A stretch of 64,000 nt of DNA from positions 366,310 to 430,309 of the forward strand of contig CALSOT010000002.1 in assembly GCA_943788045.1 (NCBI GenBank), read 5' to 3'. Source of the DNA: an uncultured Polaribacter sp. Lineage in GTDB: Bacteria; Bacteroidota; Bacteroidia; Flavobacteriales; Flavobacteriaceae. The translations under genes and the position numbers were made by a program. Positions 42,436 to 52,213 of the stretch are shown here, piece by piece; position 1 is the first letter of the stretch; each line of letters opens with the position of its first letter. The notes under the pieces are model-generated. The model saw nothing but the letters and a program-made list of their open reading frames with translations, was not told the DNA's origin and made no database searches.

Positions 42436-43410
42436 ATGCTAAAAACAATACCAATTATTGGTTTTTCAATTATACTTTTTGCTTGTAATTCTAAAAATTA
42501 TAAAAAGATAAAAGAAGAAAAAAAACAAAATAACATTGCATCTTTAGAATATAAAGTGGAAGCTAATTTGGGTGAAGGCGCTATTTGGAACTATAAGACA
42601 CATGAGTTATACTGGATAGATATTGAAGGCAGACAGCTAAATATTTACAATCCTAAATCAAAAATAAATAAAGTTTTAAACACTGAATCTAGAATAGGTA
42701 CTGTTGTTCCGTTTACTGAAGATGAAGCTCTGATTGCGCTAGAAAATGGAGTTCATAAAATAGATATACAAACAGGGAAAAGTAATTTATTTACAGATAT
42801 GAAAAATGAATTGCCAGGTAGTAGATTAAATGATGGTAAATGTGATCCTTCAGGAAGATTTTGGGTTGGCTCAATGCATTTAGAACAAGAAACTGGTAAG
42901 GCTAATTTATATACAATTACATCAGAAAACATCTTGCAAAAGAAAATAAATAGTGTTACCATTTCAAACGGTATTGTTTGGACTTCTGATAAGAAAACCA
43001 TGTATTACATAGATACGCCAACTTCAACAATTAAAGAGTTTGACTATAACAATGAAACAGGAGAAATTTCAAATGGAAAAATTGCGGTTAAAATCCCTAT
43101 TAAATTTGGTTTTCCTGACGGAATGACTATCGACGAGGAGAATATGCTTTGGGTTGGTATGTGGAATGGAAATGCGGTGATTAGATTTAATCCGAAAACA
43201 GGAAAAGTGATTTCTAAAATTGAAGTTCCCGCCCACAACATTACTTCTTGTGCATTTGGTGGTGAAAATCTAGAAACGCTTTATATCACTTCGGCAAGAA
43301 TAGATATGACAGAAGAAGAACTAATAAAATACCCTCTTGCAGGTTCATTATTTAGCATAAACCCTGGGGTTAAAGGAGTGAAAAGCAACTTTTATAAACA
43401 TAGTAAATAG
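42436..43410 (+). CDS. SMP-30/gluconolactonase-like lipoprotein
   Basis: Six-bladed beta-propeller lactonase of 324 aa. The N-terminus IIGFSIILFACNSKN is a lipoprotein signal, so it is periplasmic or surface-exposed. The SMP-30 metal sites are suggested by ANLGEGAIWNYKTHELYWID (Glu), SRLNDGKCDPSGRFWVGSM (Asn/Asp), SNGIVW and DGMTIDEENMLWVGMW. Relatives hydrolyse aldonolactones such as glucono-1,5-lactone. The gluconokinase, 6-phosphogluconate dehydrogenase and gluconate permease in the same operon strongly support gluconolactone, or the lactone end of an oxidised oligosaccharide, as substrate (inference). It lies 7 nt from both neighbouring genes. Confidence 0.87.
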   Translation: MLKTIPIIGFSIILFACNSKNYKKIKEEKKQNNIASLEYKVEANLGEGAIWNYKTHELYWIDIEGRQLNIYNPKSKINKVLNTESRIGTVVPFTEDEALIALENGVHKIDIQTGKSNLFTDMKNELPGSRLNDGKCDPSGRFWVGSMHLEQETGKANLYTITSENILQKKINSVTISNGIVWTSDKKTMYYIDTPTSTIKEFDYNNETGEISNGKIAVKIPIKFGFPDGMTIDEENMLWVGMWNGNAVIRFNPKTGKVISKIEVPAHNITSCAFGGENLETLYITSARIDMTEEELIKYPLAGSLFSINPGVKGVKSNFYKHSK

Positions 43411-43417
43411 ACCAATT

Positions 43418-45670
43418 ATGAAAAAAATATTTTTTTTGTTACTATTCAGTTTAACACTTGTTAGCTGTAAAGAAAACAAGCCAAAACTTTTAAAATATGG
43501 AGCTTATGAAAATAAAATAGATGCTTTAATATCTAAAATGACATTAGAAGAAAAAATTGGTCAAACCAATCTAAGAGGGGTCTCGAGTAGGGCAAAAATC
43601 TTACCAGAGGATTTAAAAGAATCTGTGAAAAATGGAAATGTAGGAGCTTTTTTAAACATAATGAATTTAGATTATGTAGATGAATTACAAAGATTGGCTA
43701 TTGAGGAAAGTCCAAATGGAATTCCTTTAATTTTTGGAAGAGATGTTATTCATGGGTTTAAAACTCTTTTTCCAATTCCACTTGGTTTAGCAGCAACTTG
43801 GGACGCACAAATAGTAGAAAAATCTTCTGAAATTGCGGCTTTTGAAGCTTCGGCAGCAGGAATAAGATGGACATTTGCACCAATGTTAGATATTGCACGA
43901 GATAGTAGATGGGGAAGAATTGCAGAATCTCCAGGCGAAGATACTTATTTAGCAACCATATTAGGAGAAGCTTATATTAAAGGTTTTCAAGGAGATGACT
44001 TAAGTAATCCTCATAGAATAGCCGCTTCTGCAAAGCACTACATTGCTTATGGAGCAGCAATAGGAGGTAGAGATTATAATACCGTAAATTTAAGTGAGCC
44101 TTTATTACGAAACGTTTATTTACCGCCTTTTAAATCGGCAATAGATGCGGGGGCGGCAACGGTAATGAGTTCTTTTAATGAGATAAACGGTATTCCTGCA
44201 ACCGGTAATGAGTTTTTATTGAAAGATGTTTTAAGAGGTGAATTACAATTCGATGGTTTTGTTGTAAGTGATTGGGATTCTGTTATTGAAATGATTGAGC
44301 ATGGCTTTGCCAGGGATGAAAAGCATGCGGGAGAATTAGCCGCAAAGGCAGGATTAGACATGGAAATGACCAGTGAAGCGTATGAAAATCATTTAAAAGA
44401 ATTGATTAAAGAAAATAAAGTAACTATTGAAGAATTAAATGAATTTGTTCGTAATATTTTGCGAATCAAATTTAGATTGGGTCTTTTTGAAAATCCTTAT
44501 AGAAATAAAAAACACACTGGTAATTTTTATGCAGAAAAGCATTTAAAAGAAGCTAAAAAAGCCGCAATAGAAAGTACCGTATTATTAAAAAATAAGAATT
44601 CAATTTTACCAATTTCAACAAAAGCAAAAGTTGCTATTATTGGTCCATTAGCAAATGCACCACATGAGCAATTGGGTACTTGGGCTTTTGACGGAGAAAA
44701 AGAACATACAAACACACCTTTATTAGCTTATAAAAATGCGAATGCAAATTTTAAATTTGCAAAAGGATTAACACATAGTAGAGATATTTCTAAAAAAGGG
44801 TTTAAAAAAGCAATTGAAATTGCTAAAAAATCTGATGTAATATTATTCTTTGGTGGTGAAGAGGCAATACTTTCTGGAGAAGCACATAGTAGAGCCAATA
44901 TAGATTTACCGGGAGCTCAAGAAGAGTTGATAAATGAACTAGCAAAAACAGGAAAACCAATTGTGCTAGTTATCATGGCAGGAAGACCAATTACAATAAC
45001 AAATATTATAGAAAAGACGGATGCTGTTTTAATGGCTTGGCATCCTGGCACAATGGGAGGTGAAGCGCTGTATGAGGTTTTACATGGTATAAAATCTCCT
45101 GAAGGTAGATTGCCTGTTTCTTGGCCAAAAACAGCAGGACAATTGCCTTTTTTTTACAATCATAAAAACACAGGTAGACCTGCAGATAGCACTTCTTTTA
45201 TCCCAATGGAAAAAATACCAATTGCTGCGTGGCAAAGTTCTTTAGGAAACGACTCGCATTATTTAGATGCTGGTTTTACACCTCATTTTCCTTTTGGCTT
45301 CGGATTAACGTACACTTCTTTTAATTATTCTGATATGTCTATATCTAAAAATACGATTCATTTTAATGAAGATTTAGAGGTTAAAGTATCGATTAAAAAT
45401 ACAGGTGAAAAGGATGGTAAAGAACTTGTTCAACTCTATGTTCAGGATTTAGTAGGTAGTATTACCAGACCTGTAAAGGAGTTAAAAAGATTTAAACATG
45501 TCTTCTTAAAAAGTGGGGAAACAAAAGAAATTTCTTTTAAAATATCTTCTAAAGATTTGGAATTTGTGAATCATAAAATAATAAAAGCTGCAGAAGAAGG
45601 AACATTTAATCTTTGGGTTGGACCTAATGCTGCTCAAGGTTTAAAAACATCTTTTATCCTTCAAAAATAA
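43418..45670 (+). CDS. Beta-glucosidase lipoprotein, glycoside hydrolase family 3, BglX-like (second copy)
   Basis: A 750-aa GH3 enzyme with a lipoprotein signal (FLLLFSLTLVSCKEN). Typical BglX segments are IPLIFGRDVIHGFKTLFPIPLG, RWGRIAESPGEDTYL and the nucleophile Asp in FDGFVVSDWDSVIEM near residue 285. The acid/base Glu should lie in the GGEEAILSGEAHSRANIDLPG loop around residue 480. It ends in a fibronectin III-like domain. It differs clearly from the first GH3 in sequence, so the two probably have different linkage preferences. It overlaps gntK by 1 nt (AATAATGA). Confidence 0.93.
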   Translation: MKKIFFLLLFSLTLVSCKENKPKLLKYGAYENKIDALISKMTLEEKIGQTNLRGVSSRAKILPEDLKESVKNGNVGAFLNIMNLDYVDELQRLAIEESPNGIPLIFGRDVIHGFKTLFPIPLGLAATWDAQIVEKSSEIAAFEASAAGIRWTFAPMLDIARDSRWGRIAESPGEDTYLATILGEAYIKGFQGDDLSNPHRIAASAKHYIAYGAAIGGRDYNTVNLSEPLLRNVYLPPFKSAIDAGAATVMSSFNEINGIPATGNEFLLKDVLRGELQFDGFVVSDWDSVIEMIEHGFARDEKHAGELAAKAGLDMEMTSEAYENHLKELIKENKVTIEELNEFVRNILRIKFRLGLFENPYRNKKHTGNFYAEKHLKEAKKAAIESTVLLKNKNSILPISTKAKVAIIGPLANAPHEQLGTWAFDGEKEHTNTPLLAYKNANANFKFAKGLTHSRDISKKGFKKAIEIAKKSDVILFFGGEEAILSGEAHSRANIDLPGAQEELINELAKTGKPIVLVIMAGRPITITNIIEKTDAVLMAWHPGTMGGEALYEVLHGIKSPEGRLPVSWPKTAGQLPFFYNHKNTGRPADSTSFIPMEKIPIAAWQSSLGNDSHYLDAGFTPHFPFGFGLTYTSFNYSDMSISKNTIHFNEDLEVKVSIKNTGEKDGKELVQLYVQDLVGSITRPVKELKRFKHVFLKSGETKEISFKISSKDLEFVNHKIIKAAEEGTFNLWVGPNAAQGLKTSFILQK

Positions 45671-46164
45671 TGAAAAATGTTATTGTAATCATGGGAGTCA
45701 GTGGTTGTGGAAAGACATCTGTTGGGGAATTACTCTCTAAAAAATTAAATATTCCTTTTTACGATGGAGATAATTTTCATCCTAAAGAGAATATTGAAAA
45801 GATGAAAAATAATATTCCTTTAACTGATAAAGACAGATTGCCCTGGTTGAAAGAACTATCTAAAAATATTACATCTTGGAAAAAGAATGAAGGAGCTATT
45901 TTAGCTTGTTCTGCATTAAAAGAGTCATATCGAAAAATTTTAAATGCATACAAGAATACTGATTATTGGGTGGTTTTAAATGGTGATTATCAATTAATCT
46001 GCGATAGAATTTCTAAGAGAAAAAATCATTTTATGAAACCCGATTTATTAAAGTCACAAATAGAAACTCTTGAAGTGCCAAATTATGGATTGCACATAAA
46101 TATTTCTATGAGTTTACCTGAAATTGTAAATACAATCACTCAAAATATTAAAACAAATGCATAA
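45670..46164 (+). CDS. gntK: Gluconokinase
   Basis: A 164-aa P-loop kinase phosphorylating gluconate to 6-phosphogluconate in the cytoplasm. Walker A is in IMGVSGCGKTSVGELLSKKL, the substrate region is FYDGDNFHPKENIEKM and LTDKDRLPWL, followed by ACSALKESYRKIL, all typical of the GntK (thermoresistant) family. It overlaps the GH3 gene by 1 nt and gnd by 8 nt, so it is tightly coupled inside the gluconate branch of the PUL. Confidence 0.95.
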   Translation: MKNVIVIMGVSGCGKTSVGELLSKKLNIPFYDGDNFHPKENIEKMKNNIPLTDKDRLPWLKELSKNITSWKKNEGAILACSALKESYRKILNAYKNTDYWVVLNGDYQLICDRISKRKNHFMKPDLLKSQIETLEVPNYGLHINISMSLPEIVNTITQNIKTNA

Positions 46165-47545
46165 ATCAGAATTTGGAGTTATTGGTCTTGGTGTTATGGG
46201 AAAAAGCATCAGTTTAAATATTGCAGAAAATGGATTTTCTACTTCAGTTTATAATAGAATTTGTGAGGGTGAAGAAAATGTTGTTGACGATTTTATTCAT
46301 AGTACTTCCCTTAAAAATATTAATGGTTTTACGAATTTAAAATCTTTTGTGGAGGGTATAGAGAGGCCGCGTAGAATTTTAATAATGATTAAGGCGGGAA
46401 CAGCAATAGATACTATTATTCAGCAAATTTTACCTTTTTTGCATAAAGGTGATGTTATTATTGATGGAGGGAACTCTTTATTTACAGATACTCAAAGAAG
46501 AACAATTTATTTAAATCAGGCGGAAATTGATTTTATTGGATGCGGGATTTCCGGAGGGGAGGAAGGTGCCAGAAAAGGCCCGTCTATTATGCCTGGAGGA
46601 ACTTTTGAAGCCTATCTAAAAGTTGCACCTATTTTAGAAAAAATTGCAGCAAAAGACAACTCAGGTAAACCTTGCTGTACTTTTATTGGTAATGATGGGG
46701 CTGGTCATTTTATAAAAATGATTCATAATGGAATTGAATATGCAGAAATGCAACTAATTGCAGAGGTTTATTCGATTTTAAAAGTATCCTTTACGAATGA
46801 TGAGATTTCTAAATTATTTCATGAATGGAATATAGAAAATACAGGGAATTATCTTTTAGAAATTACATCGAAAATCTTAACAAAAAAAGAAGGAAATAAT
46901 TATTTAATTGATTTAATTTTAGATAAATCTGGTAATAAAGGAACAGGTTCTTGGTCTAGTAAAACAGCGCTAGATCTCGGATTTCCGGGTACGATGATTA
47001 CTGCGGCTGTATTTGATCGATTTATTTCTTCTTTTAAAAAAGATAGAGTTGAGTTATCAAAAAACTTAACAAGAAAAGTTCATTTTAATGCACCAAAAAT
47101 AGAAGATTTAAAAAAGGCGTATCAGTTTGCGAGAATTATAAATCATCACCAAGGATTCCTTTTAATGAAAGAAGCCTCAAAAACGTATAATTGGAATTTA
47201 AACTTCTCTGAAATAGCACGAATTTGGACGAACGGTTGTATTATTCGCTCTAAGTTTATGGAGAAATCTATTGAAATTTTAAAAAACAATAGTGATTACT
47301 TAAAGGATAATCAAACATTTAATTCTTTACATGACAATGAAGATGCTATCGTAGAAACTCTAAAATATGGTTTAGAAAATCGCATTCCTTTAAACACCTT
47401 AAATGCGTCATTTAATTATTGGATGTCCATTACTTCAGAAAGGTTACCTGCAAATATAATTCAAGCACAAAGAGATTTTTTTGGAGCACATACCTATCAA
47501 AGAATAGATAAAAAAGAACAAGAATACTTTCACACAACATGGTAA
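46157..47545 (+). CDS. gnd: 6-phosphogluconate dehydrogenase (decarboxylating)
   Basis: Oxidises 6-phosphogluconate to ribulose 5-phosphate, CO2 and NAD(P)H. The Rossmann motif is FGVIGLGVMGKSISLNI, the substrate-binding GCGISGGEEGARKGPSIMPGG is near residues 125-148, and the catalytic Lys is in HFIKMIHNGIEYAEMQLIAE near residue 183. The 462-aa length matches long, homodimeric 6PGDH. Together with GntK it sends gluconate into the pentose phosphate pathway rather than the Entner-Doudoroff route, whose genes (edd, eda) are not in the window. Confidence 0.95.
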   Translation: MHKSEFGVIGLGVMGKSISLNIAENGFSTSVYNRICEGEENVVDDFIHSTSLKNINGFTNLKSFVEGIERPRRILIMIKAGTAIDTIIQQILPFLHKGDVIIDGGNSLFTDTQRRTIYLNQAEIDFIGCGISGGEEGARKGPSIMPGGTFEAYLKVAPILEKIAAKDNSGKPCCTFIGNDGAGHFIKMIHNGIEYAEMQLIAEVYSILKVSFTNDEISKLFHEWNIENTGNYLLEITSKILTKKEGNNYLIDLILDKSGNKGTGSWSSKTALDLGFPGTMITAAVFDRFISSFKKDRVELSKNLTRKVHFNAPKIEDLKKAYQFARIINHHQGFLLMKEASKTYNWNLNFSEIARIWTNGCIIRSKFMEKSIEILKNNSDYLKDNQTFNSLHDNEDAIVETLKYGLENRIPLNTLNASFNYWMSITSERLPANIIQAQRDFFGAHTYQRIDKKEQEYFHTTW

Positions 47546-47549
47546 TATT

Positions 47550-48890
47550 ATGATAGATTTCACCTTAATTTTTGCAGTTGTTATTGGCATAATAATATTA
47601 CTTTTTTTAATTCTAAAATTAAGAATACCTGCTTTTATAGCTCTTTTAATAGCAAGCATTTCTGTTGGTATCTTCTCAGGAATGAATCCTCTTGATATCA
47701 TCAACACGATAAAAGAAGGTATGGGAAATACTTTAGGTTTTGTAGCTACTGTTGTTGGATTAGGAGCAATGTTTGGTGCTATTTTAGAACACTCTGGAGG
47801 GGCTGAAGCTTTGGCAAATTATTTACTAAACAAATTTGGAGAAAAAAATGCTTCTTGGGCTTTGATGATAACCGGTTTCTTTATTGCTATTCCTGTTTTT
47901 TTTGATGTCGCATTTATAATTTTAGTACCCCTAATTTATTCACTGCAAAGAAAAACTAAAAAATCTTTATTGTTATACGCCATTCCGTTATTAGCAGGTT
48001 TGGCAATTACCCATTCGTTTATACCACCAACTCCCGGACCAGTTGCTGTTGCGGATATTTTAAAAGCAGATTTAGGTTGGGTGATCCTTTTTGGATTTAT
48101 TGTAGGCATACCCTCTGCAATTATAAGCGGCCCATTATTTGCCAAGTATATCTCAAAAAAGATACATATTAATGCGCCTAAGATAGTAGACAAACAAAGT
48201 CATAAAGACTATCCTGCCGTAGGATTAATATTGGCTATTATTGGTATTCCTATTGTTTTAATTGTTGGTAACACCGTTTTAAACAGTCCTTTGTTTGAAG
48301 AAGGTACAATACCTAACAATGTTAAAAATTGGCTACAAATGATTGGGCACCCGTTTTCAGCATTAATCATAGCAAATCTAATTGCTTGGTATTTATTAGG
48401 TATTAAAAGAGGTTATAGTAAAGAAACGTTGTTAAAAACAACAACAAAATCCATGGAAGCTGCTGGAATTATCATCCTTTTAACAGGTGCAGGTGGCGTA
48501 TTTAAACAAATTTTAATAAATACAGGAACTGGTACAATGTTAGCAAATTATTTTGCAGATAAAGGAATTAGTATTTTACTATTCGCTTTTTTAGCGGCTG
48601 TTATTGTAAGAGTTTTGCAGGGTTCTGCAACTGTTGCAATGATAACTGCAGCAGGTATTACAGCTCCATTACTATCAAATACAATTACCGACATAGATAA
48701 AGCTCTTTTGGTAATTGCAATTGCAGCTGGTGCTTCAATTATGTCTCATGTAAATGATAGTGGTTTTTGGCTTGTAAGTAAATATTTACATCTTGATGAA
48801 AAACAAACTTTTAGAAGTTGGTCTGTAATGACTACGATATTATCCCTTGTTGGTTTTACAACGGTTCTTATAGTATCCTTACTATTTTAA
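47550..48890 (+). CDS. Gluconate:H+ symporter, GntP family
   Basis: Inner-membrane permease of 446 aa with about 12-14 hydrophobic helices. Family signatures include IPAFIALLIASISVGIFSGM, GFFIAIPVFFDVAFIILVPL, HSFIPPTPGPVAVAD and the C-terminal IMSHVNDSGFWLVSKYL. GntP members import gluconate or related aldonates, and the gntK-gnd neighbours make gluconate the best guess. It starts 4 nt after gnd and ends the plus-strand operon. Its stop lies one base from the stop of the convergent VCBS lipoprotein gene, with no terminator between. Confidence 0.93.
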   Translation: MIDFTLIFAVVIGIIILLFLILKLRIPAFIALLIASISVGIFSGMNPLDIINTIKEGMGNTLGFVATVVGLGAMFGAILEHSGGAEALANYLLNKFGEKNASWALMITGFFIAIPVFFDVAFIILVPLIYSLQRKTKKSLLLYAIPLLAGLAITHSFIPPTPGPVAVADILKADLGWVILFGFIVGIPSAIISGPLFAKYISKKIHINAPKIVDKQSHKDYPAVGLILAIIGIPIVLIVGNTVLNSPLFEEGTIPNNVKNWLQMIGHPFSALIIANLIAWYLLGIKRGYSKETLLKTTTKSMEAAGIIILLTGAGGVFKQILINTGTGTMLANYFADKGISILLFAFLAAVIVRVLQGSATVAMITAAGITAPLLSNTITDIDKALLVIAIAAGASIMSHVNDSGFWLVSKYLHLDEKQTFRSWSVMTTILSLVGFTTVLIVSLLF

Positions 48891-48891
48891 T

Positions 48892-51800
48892 TTAGTTTTT
48901 TAATTTTAAATATTGAACTTTATCATTATTTTTTGCAATAATTATATGACGTTCTTGATTAACCATTATTTCTGACATGTCTTTTACGTCTCCTGAGGCT
49001 GAAAATCCACTTTTTAAGACAGGAACAGGTAAAAAAGTACCATCACCTTTTCCTTTTAAAAACAATCCGTGACTTGCATCATTTCTTGGTGTTTCAACTT
49101 CTGAAACATATAGATTTCCCGCGATTAATGCGTCTAAATTTCCATCGTTGTCATAGTCATCAACTAAAATTTGATTGATACTTGAAAATTGTGCTTGAAT
49201 TGGAAGTTTGTGAGTAATAAATTGTCCTTTATTGTTTTCTAAGTAAATACTTGCAAACGATTTTACTTGATGATGGATGGCATTATCTAAATCTTGTTTT
49301 GAATATACATCAATTAAAGTCGCTTCAGAGAAACTTTTGTAATCTTTAAATACATGTTTTATTGCCGGAATCTGTTGAGATGAGCATTCTCTACCACGAA
49401 CAGGATATTGCTCTCCATCATTGTAATAACTCAAAACAATATCATTCTTTTTGTTATTATCAAAATCTTTAATGAAAATATCAAAGGTTTCATCTTCAGA
49501 GGCTTTGTATTTATAATTAAGTCCATTATTACCAAGAATATAATCCATATCGCCGTCGTTATCAAAATCACCTTCTTGTATACTCCACCACCAACCAGTG
49601 GTGTCCTTGTCAACTCCCATATCTTCGGAAACTTCTTTGAATTTTCCTTTGTTATTTTTAAATATTCTAATTGGCATCCATTCGCCTACCACAATAAGAT
49701 CTAACCAATTATCATTATCAATATCAGTAACAACTGCACTTGTAGCCATTCCTAATGCATTAAATTCTTTTAGTACTTCATCAGTTGCGTCCTTAAACTT
49801 TGCAATGCCATTTTCACTTTTGTTTAGTAAAATATAAGAGTTTGCTGAAGCTGGGTAATTTTTTGGTAGTTGCCTTCCTAAGACAATTAAGTCTTCTTTT
49901 CCATCTTTATCCAAATCTGCATTGTAAACTCTTGAACCACTTGTTATCATTTTTGGCAAGGCTTTTTCGGATAATGTAAAATTACCTTTACCGTCGTTAA
50001 GGTACAATCTATCTTGAAGCCATTTAGAATTGGCCTCAAATTCATATCCACCGCTAACAACATACAAATCATTATCTCCATCTTGGTCAGCATCAAATAT
50101 TGTTGCCCCAACATCCTCACTCATTAAAGTTTTATTAAAATCGGGTATGTTATTTTCAATAAAACCTGTCGGAGTTTGCAAATACAATTTTCCCTGGTGC
50201 TTTGAGGCTGCGCCCACAAAATAATCCTCTAAACCATCACCATTTAAATCTCCAACTGCCAATGCAGGTCCGAATTGAGACATTTTATGAGGTAATAATA
50301 CTTGATCAATAAAATCGTCGTAATAATTTTCTATATGTTGATGTTCTGGGAACACATTGTCTGTATTTGATGAGAATAGCTGCTGTACTATTTTAGTATT
50401 AGCTTTCGTTTCTATAGCATCTTTGTAATTTAGTGTTATTTTTTGGTTGACATCAAGGTTACTTATTTCTTGCGTTTTTCCATCTGTCCAAACCACTTTT
50501 AGACTTTCAATTATGGGTGATTTGTTCAAACCAAAATGTAGTTCAGGAGCAACAGATGATTGAAATCCTCTGGTAAGGGTAAGTTCCTGCATTTGCGTTT
50601 CATCACCAACTGTAATGTACACTCTATTACCTAAACCAAACTTATTTCCTTTCTTGCCTTCAAAATCAACCATTAAATAATTATTGATAGTCGAACTCGT
50701 ATTTTCAAATACTGATGCAACATCATCAATATTATTTGTAATAATTTCAAGATCTCCATCATTATCTAAATCAACATAAACGACACCATTTGAGAATCCT
50801 TCATATTCTATTCCCCATTTATCATTTGCCTTTTCAAAATTTAAATCTCCATTATTTTTAAAAACAAAATTATCAATCTTTTCAGAGGGAATTTCAAGGC
50901 TTTTCTTTAACATATCAGCCTTTGTTAATTTTAATTTTTTCATTTCATTGAAGAAATCCCTGTTGTTAATCTCTCTTCGCGTTCCGTTTGAAATGAAAAT
51001 ATCTTTTAGTCCATCATTGTTTAAATCTACAAAAAGAGGTCCCCAGCTCCAATCCGTCGATGATAATCCGGCGATTCGTGATACATCGCTAAAATGGGGT
51101 AATGAGTCATTGAGAACACCATGATTTACTTGAAGGTTATTTTGCATGTATTGGTAGTGAAATCCTGAGTTCACAGTACTCCAAAATAATCTAGGATTCA
51201 TACTTGCCATATTCGCTTTTTGCCTGCGGTTATTTTGAGCCATCATATCTACCTGAATCAAATCTAATAATTGATCGTTATTAAAATCAGCAATGTCCAC
51301 GCCCATTCCATAAAAGGCTGTGTGTTTTGTGGTATTTTTTACTTGTTCGCTAAAAGTCCCATCATGGTTATTAATAAATAAATAATCAGGTGAACTAAAA
51401 TCATTGGAAACATATAAATCTGGCCAACCATCATTATTCAAATCTCCTACTGTACAACTTAATGAAAGTCCAAATGTGCCAACTCCAGATTCTTTGGTCA
51501 CATTCACAAATTTACCTCCATCATTACGGAACAATTTATCCGTTTCGTGTTCTTTTGGATTTTTCATTTTCCATAAATAGTGACTATTCGGTGCATTAAA
51601 TCGGGTAGAGGGGTAGTTTGCTAAAAACAAATCTAAATCTCCATCTAAGTCATAATCAAAAAAGGTAGATTGTACGCTATGTCCAGCATCAGCTATGCCA
51701 AATTCTTTTCCTTTTTCGGAAAAAGTCATATCTCCATTATTTATATAGAGAAGATTTTCTTTCGGGCCGAATTTTCCGCTCACTGAGCAGTATATATCTA

Positions 51801-52179
51801 AATATCCATCATCATTAACATCTGCCATGGTAACACCTGTAAACCATCTATTGTCGCCTCCAACATTAGCAATATCGGTAATATCCTCAAATTTGAGATT
51901 CCCTTTATTTAAGTATAATTTATTAGATACCATGTTACCTGTAAAAAATACATCATTTAATCCGTCGTTATTGATATCACCAACAGATATTCCACCACCC
52001 ATATACATGTAGGCATAAGTCAAATAATTTAAAGAGTCATTTTCTGTTAAAGTATTTTCAAAATTAATACCTGAATATGAGGAATTTATTTTTTTGAAAA
52101 TAGGGGAGTTATTTTTAAAATCATTTTTGCAAGCTGATAAAAAGAGTACAAGTGTAAATGGTAAAAATAGTTTTTTCAT
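48892..52179 (-). CDS. FG-GAP/VCBS repeat lipoprotein with ASPIC/UnbV domain
   Basis: A 1095-aa surface or periplasmic lipoprotein. The start at 52179 is chosen because it gives a lipoprotein signal (LFLPFTLVLFLSACKND); the track start adds 19 unlikely residues. At least ten calcium-binding FG-GAP/VCBS loops of the DxDxDG type are visible (DYDLDGDLDLF, DLNNDGWPDLY, DFDNDGDMDYI, DYDNDGNLDAL). A UnbV/CRTAC1-like domain is near residues 500-580 (TLTRGFQSSVAPELHFGL). Such proteins often follow susD and may act as glycan-binding partners (inference). A terminator hairpin separates it from susD. It converges on gntP. Confidence 0.85.
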   Translation of the reverse strand: MKKLFLPFTLVLFLSACKNDFKNNSPIFKKINSSYSGINFENTLTENDSLNYLTYAYMYMGGGISVGDINNDGLNDVFFTGNMVSNKLYLNKGNLKFEDITDIANVGGDNRWFTGVTMADVNDDGYLDIYCSVSGKFGPKENLLYINNGDMTFSEKGKEFGIADAGHSVQSTFFDYDLDGDLDLFLANYPSTRFNAPNSHYLWKMKNPKEHETDKLFRNDGGKFVNVTKESGVGTFGLSLSCTVGDLNNDGWPDLYVSNDFSSPDYLFINNHDGTFSEQVKNTTKHTAFYGMGVDIADFNNDQLLDLIQVDMMAQNNRRQKANMASMNPRLFWSTVNSGFHYQYMQNNLQVNHGVLNDSLPHFSDVSRIAGLSSTDWSWGPLFVDLNNDGLKDIFISNGTRREINNRDFFNEMKKLKLTKADMLKKSLEIPSEKIDNFVFKNNGDLNFEKANDKWGIEYEGFSNGVVYVDLDNDGDLEIITNNIDDVASVFENTSSTINNYLMVDFEGKKGNKFGLGNRVYITVGDETQMQELTLTRGFQSSVAPELHFGLNKSPIIESLKVVWTDGKTQEISNLDVNQKITLNYKDAIETKANTKIVQQLFSSNTDNVFPEHQHIENYYDDFIDQVLLPHKMSQFGPALAVGDLNGDGLEDYFVGAASKHQGKLYLQTPTGFIENNIPDFNKTLMSEDVGATIFDADQDGDNDLYVVSGGYEFEANSKWLQDRLYLNDGKGNFTLSEKALPKMITSGSRVYNADLDKDGKEDLIVLGRQLPKNYPASANSYILLNKSENGIAKFKDATDEVLKEFNALGMATSAVVTDIDNDNWLDLIVVGEWMPIRIFKNNKGKFKEVSEDMGVDKDTTGWWWSIQEGDFDNDGDMDYILGNNGLNYKYKASEDETFDIFIKDFDNNKKNDIVLSYYNDGEQYPVRGRECSSQQIPAIKHVFKDYKSFSEATLIDVYSKQDLDNAIHHQVKSFASIYLENNKGQFITHKLPIQAQFSSINQILVDDYDNDGNLDALIAGNLYVSEVETPRNDASHGLFLKGKGDGTFLPVPVLKSGFSASGDVKDMSEIMVNQERHIIIAKNNDKVQYLKLKN

Positions 52180-52213
52180 TACTTTGAAAATAAATATTAG
52201 ATATGTGTAAATA

